DNA of 64,000 nucleotides from an uncultured Lachnospiraceae bacterium (lineage in GTDB: Bacteria; Bacillota; Clostridia; Lachnospirales; Lachnospiraceae): assembly GCA_947566645.1 (NCBI GenBank), contig CANOKL010000019.1:1-64000 (forward strand), written 5' to 3'. Shown here in pieces: positions 37,262 to 44,033 of the stretch. The first letter of the stretch is position 1, and each line of letters opens with the position of its first letter. A model generated the notes under the pieces. That model worked only from the letters and a program-made list of their open reading frames with translations, was not told where the DNA came from and ran no database searches. A program made the position numbers and the translations under genes.

Positions 37262-37570
37262 ATGGCAGCAATTCATTTGACAAAGGAAAATTTCGAAGAG
37301 GAGGTGTTAAATTCCAGTATACCGGTTCTGGTAGACTTCTGGGCAGCCTGGTGTGGTCCGTGCCAGATGGTTGGCCCGGTAATTGAGGAAATCGCCGGAG
37401 AGGTGACTGACGCTAAGGTGGGAAAGGTAGACGTGGACGGTGAGCCGGAGCTTGCAAGGAAGTATAAGGTGATGTCCATCCCGACTCTTATGGTATTCAA
37501 AGATGGACAGGCTGTAAAACGTGAAGTCGGGGCAAAGCCAAAGGAAGAGATCCTGGAGATGCTTGCATAA
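37262..37570 (+). CDS. trxA: Thioredoxin
   Basis: A 102-residue thioredoxin with the active site FWAAWCGPCQMVGP, a cis-proline in SIPTLMVFKDG and normal length. It reduces protein disulfides in the cytoplasm. A TATAAT at 37233-37238, preceded by the inverted repeat ACTGT-GAAGAA-ACAGT (37212-37227), may be its promoter. The terminator at 37719 closes the unit. Confidence 0.96.
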   Translation: MAAIHLTKENFEEEVLNSSIPVLVDFWAAWCGPCQMVGPVIEEIAGEVTDAKVGKVDVDGEPELARKYKVMSIPTLMVFKDGQAVKREVGAKPKEEILEMLA

Positions 37571-37718
37571 CCTGGTTTCAATACCGTTCGGTTTCACCGG
37601 GGACTGTGCTGAAGCTTTTACACATTTTTATGCTGCAGGCATTAAAAGGTTATTCTCTTTCATACAGGGATGGAGACACATAACCGCTTAACGCCTGCAG
37701 TCTTTTCAGCTATTGTTC

Positions 37719-37757
37719 AGATAATCTGCATGGCCCTGCAAGCCGGATTATCTTTTT
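37719..37757 (+). terminator. Intrinsic terminator of trxA
   Basis: AGATAATC (37719-37726) pairs with GATTATCT (37746-37753), with inner GC pairs, followed by TTTTT. A longer imperfect stem (CTGCAGGC...GCCTGCAG, 37641-37700) lies upstream. It separates the convergent trxA and ybjQ genes. Confidence 0.75.
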
Positions 37758-38067
37758 ATATAAATTTTACAGCGGTTCCATATGCCATAATCTCTGCGGC
37801 TCCCTGCATTACCTGGCTGGATGCGTAGCGGATATTAACCACTGCGTCTGCACCCATGGCAGCGGCATCGTCAGACATCCGCTTTGTGGCAACAGCCCTT
37901 GCCTCGTTCATCATCTCTGTATAAGAGGTAAGCTCACCGCCCACGAGTGTGCGGAAGCTGTTCATAATATCCTTCCCTACATGTACGGACTGAATCATCG
38001 TCCCTCTCACAAGACCAATCATCTCAAAATTCTTCCCGGGAATATAATCAGTGTTTACTAAGATCAT
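37756..38067 (-). CDS. ybjQ: YbjQ/UPF0145 family heavy-metal-binding-domain protein
   Basis: A 103-residue protein of the UPF0145 (DUF74) family, which forms pentameric rings with a dodecin/heavy-metal-associated-like fold of unclear function. Motifs: GLVRGTMIQSVHVGKD, SYTEMMNEARAVATKRM and GADAVVNIRYASSQVMQGAAEIMAYGTAV. AAGGAGAC precedes the ATG. A long perfect palindrome at 38092-38123 covers its presumed promoter, suggesting control by a dimeric repressor. Confidence 0.9.
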   Translation of the reverse strand: MILVNTDYIPGKNFEMIGLVRGTMIQSVHVGKDIMNSFRTLVGGELTSYTEMMNEARAVATKRMSDDAAAMGADAVVNIRYASSQVMQGAAEIMAYGTAVKFI

Positions 38068-38091
38068 TGTAGTAGTCTCCTTATAAAATTG

Positions 38092-38123
38092 TATAATTGT
38101 ATTATTTGACTAATACAATTATA
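38092..38123. promoter_or_regulatory. Perfect 13-bp inverted repeat, probable operator upstream of ybjQ
   Basis: TATAATTGTATTA - TTTGAC - TAATACAATTATA, exact over 13 bases each side. It lies 25 bases upstream of the ybjQ start and contains -10-like TATAAT on the minus strand. The symmetry and position fit a MarR- or PadR-like repressor site; no T-run supports a terminator. Confidence 0.65.
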
Positions 38124-38341
38124 CTGCATAGTGCCATAAAATGCAATATTATTTTATGGAAAATATTTGACTTTGCTCGTTATTTGTGATAAAGTTTTAA
38201 AGTATAAAAATAAGAATGTACATGATGACACAGGTAGTGCTTTGCACGTAAATCTGATTACGGAACATGGTATAAGTTCTGGATTAGGTTGTGGGAAGCC
38301 TGCCTGTGTTTTTGTATGTTCGGAAAAAGGAGGAAAAAAAT

Positions 38342-38893
38342 ATGCCGAAAAATCAGTTTCAGAGGATGGTGTTTGCCTTTCTGACCGTTTTGGTAACAGT
38401 CCATGCGTATGTGTTTTACAGCTTATATGTAGTTAATGGCGCTGCGTTGATACAGGTTACAGGGGAGGACTCCGTAATTCATGCGCTAGAGGCACAGGGA
38501 GGCGTTTACATGTTTGGGAGGATGGTTCCCATATGGTGTGTTGTTCTGGTTGAATTTGTTTTTGCATATGGGTTGGAATGTGTGATGGGAAGCCCGTGTT
38601 CTTTCCGGCTTGCTGCGAAAAATTTTGAGATCGGCAAAACCCATCCGGTTATTTTTGAAAGCAGCATTATCTGTGCGACAGTTGGACTGATGTGTCCTGC
38701 GATGAGCTTTCTGGCAGCGTGTTTTTATTATCCATATTATGAGGGCTTTCACATGCTTACGCTGCTGGCGAATTGGCTAAAACTGGTATGCTACAATTTC
38801 CCGTTTGCATTTTTTACACAGTTATTTTTTATACAGCCGTTCATAAGGACTGTTTTTAAGCTTTTATTTCGGAAAAACAATTCCAGTAATTGA
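38342..38893 (+). CDS. DUF2798 family membrane protein
   Basis: A 183-residue integral membrane protein starting MPKNQFQRMVFAFLTVLVTV. Four hydrophobic helices are visible, in two related halves, the first with KNQFQRMVFAFLTV...MVYxxY-like layout. AGGAGG fixes the ATG at 38342; an in-frame GTG at 38291 has no such site. The function of the family is not known. Confidence 0.75.
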   Translation: MPKNQFQRMVFAFLTVLVTVHAYVFYSLYVVNGAALIQVTGEDSVIHALEAQGGVYMFGRMVPIWCVVLVEFVFAYGLECVMGSPCSFRLAAKNFEIGKTHPVIFESSIICATVGLMCPAMSFLAACFYYPYYEGFHMLTLLANWLKLVCYNFPFAFFTQLFFIQPFIRTVFKLLFRKNNSSN

Positions 38894-38929
38894 AACGGAG
38901 ATTGATCGGAGGCTAGAACATATTCCTGC

Positions 38930-38983
38930 ATGCCGCTTTGCGGTTGCGGCTGGTGTGATACTCATGGCAGATTTCATCGGCCG
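38930..38983. repeat. 54-base dispersed repeat, copy B
   Basis: ATGCCGCTTTGCGGTTGCGG onward to GGCAGATTTCATCGGCCG; same orientation as copy A at 15818-15871, with about six substitutions, all transitions. Confidence 0.7.
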
Positions 38984-39065
38984 ATGGCGGGATGTGTGTT
39001 CCATGGGGAACGGGAGCACTGATTAAAGCTACTAGATCGCAGAAATGATTAAATTCAAACAAAAA

Positions 39066-39140
39066 TCGGGGTGACAGGATTCGAACCTGCGACCTCACGG
39101 CCCCCAGCCGTGCGCTCTAACCAAACTGAGCCACACCCCG
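39066..39140 (-). tRNA. tRNA-Pro (anticodon GGG)
   Basis: On the minus strand the acceptor stem CGGGGTG pairs with CACCCCG, with discriminator A. The D arm is GGCTCAG...GGTTAGAGC, the anticodon stem CACGG/CCGTG holds loop CTGGGGG with anticodon GGG, and the T arm reads GCAGGTTCGAATCCTGT. 75 bases; CCA is not encoded, and a T-run follows directly. Confidence 0.96.
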
Positions 39141-39390
39141 ATGTATCTATTCTATCGAATTACGTCGAATAATTCAAGTGTTTTTTTGATTCTTTTTATA
39201 TTTTTTTCCAATGCGATTTGTTTATGGGTTATGTAAAGAAAAAACACTTGATATGGTTTTTGAAGAAATTATGACTTCTCTGCAGCCACAGGGGGCGATT
39301 TGATAAAGTTCACCGCTGCTATTCTCAATATCAATAATTGGGAAGCCTGTCAGTAGCGTTAACAGAGAGGTTGAGCAAGACACGCTGAAA

Positions 39391-39420
39391 TGAAATAGCC
39401 GCCACTACTACCAATAGTGA
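39391..39420. repeat. Inverted repeat in the tRNA-Pro/integrase gap
   Basis: AGCCGCCACTA (from about 39399) pairs with TAGTGACGGCT around ACCAA-type loop bases. It lies in an otherwise featureless 500-base stretch between tRNA-Pro and the integrase relic; no intact gene is seen in 39141-39640. Confidence 0.5.
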
Positions 39421-39639
39421 CGGCTGACCTCATATGAGGTTATAATTTGTCATTCGAGGGGTAGAGCCGCTTCTATGGCTTTCCCTTTTTCTATGCTTAA
39501 TATAGCACATTTGGCAGCAGGATTCAAGAGCTAAACACACTTTTATTGTAATGTGATTGTGAAAGCTGCCTGACTGCTGCCCTCTCATTCTCTTATCAGG
39601 CGTTTCCCTGAAATATCCGTTACAAAACCATACAGAAAA

Positions 39640-39831
39640 GATTGAGAATTTTTGTCCGTACATGTTCGGCATACATACACAAGCCTTGCTTATTATGCCG
39701 GGGCTGATGTGAAGATTGTGAGCCAGAACCTCGGACAGGCTTCTACATCCGTGACACTGGACACATATACGCATCTGATAGAAGGTAAAAAGAAAGAGCA
39801 GGAGGCGGCGCAGACGGTTAGAATATCATAA
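39640..39831 (+). pseudogene. C-terminal relic of a tyrosine recombinase (integrase)
   Basis: The frame from 39667 reads RHTYTSLAYYAGADVKIVSQ, then NLGQASTSVTLDTYTHLIEG and ends IS before TAA (39829-39831). It contains the RH of box II and the catalytic Tyr of LDTYTH. The preceding PYMF (ENFCPYMF) lies one base out of frame, so a single-base deletion separates it from RHTY. All upstream parts of the integrase are gone. It sits 500 bases from tRNA-Pro, a common integration target. Confidence 0.8.
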
Positions 39832-39983
39832 TTGCTGTGACAATTCTGTGACAAATTCGAGAAGAAAGACGGAAAAAGATAGACCATGATAAAAGTACCC
39901 TATCTGGTAGCAGTATTGATATAAACAAGGATAGATAACACAAGATGAAACAACACGAACAATAGTTCGTAAAGAAAAAGCAT

Positions 39984-40012
39984 TTGACAAAACAGCCATG
40001 GTGTCTGATAAT
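39984..40012 (+). promoter_or_regulatory. Strong SigA promoter of arcC
   Basis: TTGACA (39984-39989), exactly 17 bases, GATAAT (40007-40012), about 75 bases before the arcC start. Confidence 0.8.
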
Positions 40013-40085
40013 GAAAGATGTAACAGAGAGGGATTCCCGGGTTCTCTTTTTTTATCAGGGAATTGCAAAGCAGGAGGTATATACA

Positions 40086-41015
40086 ATGAAGAAAAGGGCT
40101 GTTGTTGCACTTGGACATCGGGCACTTGGCACGACGCTTCCCGAACAGATGGAAGCAGTTAAAAAATCAGCGGTTACAATTGCGGATCTGATCGAAGAGG
40201 GATATCAGGTAGCAGTTACCCACAGCAATGCTCCGCAGGTGGGGATGATACATACCGCTCTGAATGAATTCGCGAAGACTCATGAGGACTATACGGCAGC
40301 GCCTATGTCCGTATGCTCAGCCATGAGCCAGGGATATATCGGATATGATCTCCAGAACCGTATCCGGGAGGAGCTTTTGAACAGGGGAATATTCCGGACA
40401 GTCAGCACAGTTCTTACGCAGGTTGTGGTTGACCCTTATGACGAAGCTTTCTACACTCCCACAAAGGTTCTGGGAAGATATATGAATGCAGAAGAGGCAA
40501 ATATAGAGCGTAAAAAAGGAAATTATGTGATTGAAGAGCCGGGAAGGGGATATCGCAGAATCGTATCCGCCCCGAATCCGGTTAAGATTATAGAGATTGA
40601 TGCCATTAAGGCCCTGCTGGATGCCGGGCAGGTGGTAATTGCGTGCGGAGGCGGAGGGATCCCGGTTCTGCAGCAGGATAATCATCTGAAGGGAGCCAGT
40701 GCGGTTATTGAAAAAGATCTGGCAGCAGGGAAGATGGCAGAGGAGGTAGATGCAGACCAGCTCATTATCCTTACCAGTGTAGAAAAGGTGAAGATTAATA
40801 TGGGTCGTCATGATGAGAAAGAGCTTGGGGAGATCACCGTCGGGCAGGCAAAAGAATATATGGAGGCCGGGCACTTCGGCGTCTATAATATGCTGCCGAA
40901 GTTCAGCGCATCCGTGGAATTTATTGAGGGAAGAGAAGGAAGGAGTGCATTGATCACATCATTTGACAGGCTGGCAGATGCATTAAAAGGAAAAACAGGC
41001 ACAATCATCAGATAA
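40086..41015 (+). CDS. arcC: Carbamate kinase
   Basis: A 309-residue amino acid kinase that makes ATP from carbamoyl phosphate and ADP. KKRAVVALGHRALG at the start (a variant of the usual ALGGNAL loop), HSNAPQVGMIHTAL, SMCxAMSQGYIGY-like, VIACGGGGIPV and DLAAGKMAEEVDADQLIILTSVEKV are family features. AGGAGG fixes the start at 40086; an earlier in-frame TTG at 39984 lies inside the promoter and is rejected. No arcA or arcB is seen nearby, so carbamoyl phosphate may come from purine or agmatine breakdown. Confidence 0.93.
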   Translation: MKKRAVVALGHRALGTTLPEQMEAVKKSAVTIADLIEEGYQVAVTHSNAPQVGMIHTALNEFAKTHEDYTAAPMSVCSAMSQGYIGYDLQNRIREELLNRGIFRTVSTVLTQVVVDPYDEAFYTPTKVLGRYMNAEEANIERKKGNYVIEEPGRGYRRIVSAPNPVKIIEIDAIKALLDAGQVVIACGGGGIPVLQQDNHLKGASAVIEKDLAAGKMAEEVDADQLIILTSVEKVKINMGRHDEKELGEITVGQAKEYMEAGHFGVYNMLPKFSASVEFIEGREGRSALITSFDRLADALKGKTGTIIR

Positions 41016-41075
41016 CTTGTATGAAGCGCGGAAAAAAGGGAACACTTCATAAAAAGAAATGAAGGAGGAGTTCCT

Positions 41076-41261
41076 ATGACTGCAAAGGTAAATGATGGGT
41101 GTATTTCCTGCGGTGCATGTGTTGCAGCGTGCCCGGAGGTGTTCCGGTTTAATGACGATGGTGTGGCAGAGGCATATAAGGAAGTTGCGCCAGAGTGTGA
41201 GAGCACAGCGATGGAAGCCAGGGATGACTGCCCTGTTTCAGTAATTGATATATCAGAATAG
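41076..41261 (+). CDS. Ferredoxin, single [4Fe-4S]
   Basis: A 61-residue ferredoxin with CISCGACVAACPEVF and a distal Cys in DDCPVSVI, i.e. one cubane cluster; the second cluster motif of classic clostridial ferredoxins has only CES remaining. GGAGG precedes the ATG. An electron carrier in the cytoplasm. Confidence 0.92.
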   Translation: MTAKVNDGCISCGACVAACPEVFRFNDDGVAEAYKEVAPECESTAMEARDDCPVSVIDISE

Positions 41262-41331
41262 AACAAATAACGGGAATCCGCATATACTAGAAAGTGATTG
41301 GTATATGCGGATTTTTTATGAAAGGAGTTCT

Positions 41332-41571
41332 ATGCGTTTATGTGAATTACAGAACAAGGAAGTTATTAATGCGTGTGACTGCAAGAAGCTGGGATATGTG
41401 GCGGATCTGATTATCAATGAGTGCAATGGCTGCATTGAGGCGATTATAATACCAAAGGCAGGGAAATTCTGCGGCTTTTTCAGTGACGGCTCAGAGTATA
41501 TCATCCCCTACAAATGTATAAAAAAGATAGGCCCTGATATTATACTTGTAGAGATTCATGAAGAGGAATAG
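41332..41571 (+). CDS. YlmC/YmxH family PRC-barrel protein
   Basis: A 79-residue protein (MRLCELQNKEVINACDCKKL) typical of the YlmC/YmxH family, which is found in spore-forming Firmicutes and has a PRC-barrel fold. AAAGGAG supports the start at 41332. Function is not established; it is often linked to sporulation by expression. Confidence 0.88.
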   Translation: MRLCELQNKEVINACDCKKLGYVADLIINECNGCIEAIIIPKAGKFCGFFSDGSEYIIPYKCIKKIGPDIILVEIHEEE

Positions 41572-41671
41572 AAGGGTAACGCAAGCAGCCCCGAATCATA
41601 ACAAATATTTTGACAGTCCAGGATTTGAGATGGTATAATAATTGCAGTCATTATCTTGGGGAGTGATGAAT

Positions 41672-42244
41672 ATGAGCCGGGATCTTTATGAACAATTTCC
41701 ATATATTGAAACAGAGGATATTATGATCCGTAAGATGAAAAAAGCAGATACAGATTCACTATTTGCAGTCTGTAGCAACAAAAATGTATTCAAGTATATA
41801 CCTGAGTTTCTCTATGCTGAGGATCGGGAACTGCTAAAAGTAGCCATATGGAAGTTGGGGGAATATGATTTTGCAGAGAGACGGTGGATTATTGCCGGAG
41901 TCTGTCTTCCGGAAAATCCGGAACGGGTAATTGGCACAGCAGAGATGTTTGAATATGACGAGGATGTCAATTCGGTAGAGATCGGATACCGCCTTGGAGA
42001 AGAATTCTGGGGACAAGGCATCGCTGTGAAGGTGGTTCGTGCAATGACTGGTTATCTGTTTGAAGAGATCGGCGTGAACCGGATTCAGGCTACTCTGCTT
42101 CCGGAAAATGTACGTTCAAAAAGGGTTCTTCAGAAGAGCGGCTTCCAGAAAGAAGGACTTCTCAGACAGGTGAGCTTCTGGAAAGGAAGGGGGATAGTGG
42201 ATTTGGAAGTCTATTCACTTCTGAGGTCAGATATTTACAATTAG
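41672..42244 (+). CDS. GNAT family N-acetyltransferase
   Basis: About 190 residues of RimJ/RimL type: IETEDIMIRKMKKADTDSLF, IGYRLGEEFWGQGIAVKVVR (acetyl-CoA loop) and LPENVRSKRVLQKSGFQKEG. GGGGAG at 41658 puts the start at 41672. It is distinct from the first GNAT gene (58-651) but shares its architecture. The substrate is unknown. Confidence 0.87.
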   Translation: MSRDLYEQFPYIETEDIMIRKMKKADTDSLFAVCSNKNVFKYIPEFLYAEDRELLKVAIWKLGEYDFAERRWIIAGVCLPENPERVIGTAEMFEYDEDVNSVEIGYRLGEEFWGQGIAVKVVRAMTGYLFEEIGVNRIQATLLPENVRSKRVLQKSGFQKEGLLRQVSFWKGRGIVDLEVYSLLRSDIYN

Positions 42245-42337
42245 ACAATGAAAAATAAGTATACTGCGCATTTACAAAAATAAAATGAAGGAGGAATGTA
42301 ACTGGGAAGATCTTGAACAGTTGCGAAGGGATTTATA

Positions 42338-43051
42338 ATGAAGAAGAGAATTTACACAAAAAGACAGGCAGTGGGATGTATTCTGGGGGTGTTCCTTATA
42401 TGCGCCCTGGCGGTTATCAGTCCGCTTAAGGCGGGAACCGTCCACGCAGAGCTTGATGAGAGATTCAGTAAATTTTATGATAACCGCTGGGTTGTTGAAC
42501 CGGTTGATGACGACAATTATACTGGGTGGACCAGTATATACATTGATGCAGTGATGGATGGGGCAGAGGTAACAAAGGTAAAGTCCTCCAATAAAAAAGT
42601 GGCAAAGGTAAAGGCAGATGCCAACGGACTGGAAATTACATATGGGGTCCGGACAGGAAGCACAACCATTTCATGTGAAGTAAATGGTGTAAAGCTTTCC
42701 CACAAATTTACGGTAAAATATACATGTCCGGCATCCGTTTTTAAAGTAAACGGGAAAAGCGCCCTGTCAGTCTTAAAGAAGAAAAATGTTTTTGTCACAA
42801 AGAAGACTTTGAAGAATAAAAAGGTAACAGTCAAAGCAAAAAAGGGCTGGGTAATCACAGAAGTGACGAATACAAAAAAGGGGAAAGGAAAAACGAAAGC
42901 AGTTAAGAATAAGACCTCATATTCCACCAGGATTACTACATCAAGGCCTTATGATGGTATCCGGGTGAAGTTCAAAAATAAGAAAACCGGGGAAGAGCAG
43001 ACAATGACCTATAGAAAGTACTATGATTCCAGAAATTCACAGGCGGGGTAA
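42338..43051 (+). CDS. Secreted protein with bacterial Ig-like (Big_2-type) domain
   Basis: A 237-residue protein with a signal peptide (KRIYTKRQAVGCILGVFLIC...GTVHAE). It has an Ig-like segment VTKVKSSNKKVAKVKADANG followed by GSTTISCEVNG, and a very basic, Lys-rich C-terminal half. It lies three bases before the CAP-domain gene, and the two share the Big_2-like motif, so they are probably co-expressed and act outside the cell, perhaps on the wall. Confidence 0.75.
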   Translation: MKKRIYTKRQAVGCILGVFLICALAVISPLKAGTVHAELDERFSKFYDNRWVVEPVDDDNYTGWTSIYIDAVMDGAEVTKVKSSNKKVAKVKADANGLEITYGVRTGSTTISCEVNGVKLSHKFTVKYTCPASVFKVNGKSALSVLKKKNVFVTKKTLKNKKVTVKAKKGWVITEVTNTKKGKGKTKAVKNKTSYSTRITTSRPYDGIRVKFKNKKTGEEQTMTYRKYYDSRNSQAG

Positions 43052-43054
43052 AAA

Positions 43055-43909
43055 ATGATGAAGATGAATATAAAACGATATGTTGTGGGCTTTATTATGC
43101 TTCTTGCTTTTGCGTTTGGAATTTCCTCCCCTGTGTGTGCGGCAAGCCGTCCGGCATCCGTTACTGCCAGGGTAAATAACAAGGAAAACAATAAATGCCT
43201 GAAGGAACTGAATGCTCTGAGAAAAAAGAAAGGCTTACCAGCATTAAAGATTGATAAAACGCTCCAAAAGGCAGCGGAGCTTCGGGCGGCAGAGCTTACT
43301 GTCCGCTATTCCCATGAGCGTCCGAACGGGAAGATGCCTGTTTCCATAACGAAAAAGGTAGCAGCAGAAAATATCGCCATGGGCTTTGGACATGCAGAGG
43401 ATGTCTGCGAGGCATGGAAAAACTCTCCGGGACATTACCGGAACATGGTACATACGGATATGAAATCCATCGGCATCTGCTGCCTGGAATACCAGGGGAG
43501 CAAATACTGGGTAAATGTCTTTGGAAAAGAACGTGCTAAAACAGTAAAGCTGTCAGGGACAAAGACAAAAACCTTTAAAGTCAGTATAGCAGACAAATTT
43601 CTCAGGCCGTCCCGGATTAGCCTTGCTGGCAGCCAGTCCATGAGTTCTGGGGAGAAAAGGACACTGAGAATATCAGTGAGCTATCCGGATGATGAACCCA
43701 GGGGTCTCCTTCCGAACAGTTTCTTTACATTCAAAAGCTCTAATCCCAGGGTGCTGAAGGTTAGTAAAAAGGGTGTTGTGACATCAGTAAAGGAGGGAGC
43801 GGCTAAAATAACAGTTCAGTCAAAAAAATATAAGAAGCTGAAAAAATCATTCAGGATTGTTGTGGAAGATGGCAGTGGTATGGTTTATAGAGATTATTCG
43901 GATGATTGA
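43055..43909 (+). CDS. Secreted CAP (SCP/PR1) domain protein with Ig-like domain
   Basis: A 284-residue protein: signal peptide (YVVGFIMLLAFAFGI...VCAA), CAP domain (about 45-170) with CLKELNALRKKKGLPALKID, SHERPNGKMP and HYRNMVHTDMKSIGI carrying the conserved His/Glu residues, then a Big_2-type domain (SSNPRVLKVSKKGVVTSVKE). Bacterial CAP proteins such as YkwD are extracytoplasmic with unclear enzymatic roles. A start at 43058 is equally possible. Confidence 0.85.
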   Translation: MMKMNIKRYVVGFIMLLAFAFGISSPVCAASRPASVTARVNNKENNKCLKELNALRKKKGLPALKIDKTLQKAAELRAAELTVRYSHERPNGKMPVSITKKVAAENIAMGFGHAEDVCEAWKNSPGHYRNMVHTDMKSIGICCLEYQGSKYWVNVFGKERAKTVKLSGTKTKTFKVSIADKFLRPSRISLAGSQSMSSGEKRTLRISVSYPDDEPRGLLPNSFFTFKSSNPRVLKVSKKGVVTSVKEGAAKITVQSKKYKKLKKSFRIVVEDGSGMVYRDYSDD

Positions 43910-44033
43910 GGTATGTATGATTGAAGTATGAAGCAGAGAGGTGTCCGTGAGCCGTAAAATTGACTTCTGTGGACAGATATTCTTGTGGAATATTACAGGA
44001 TATGATTATAAAAAAGAAAGGGAAAGTGTAGAA

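Noticed and set aside
39984..40085. N-terminal extension of carbamate kinase from TTG at 39984
   Set aside because: That codon is the -35 box of a near-perfect promoter, and AGGAGG is placed for the ATG at 40086, where the family similarity begins.
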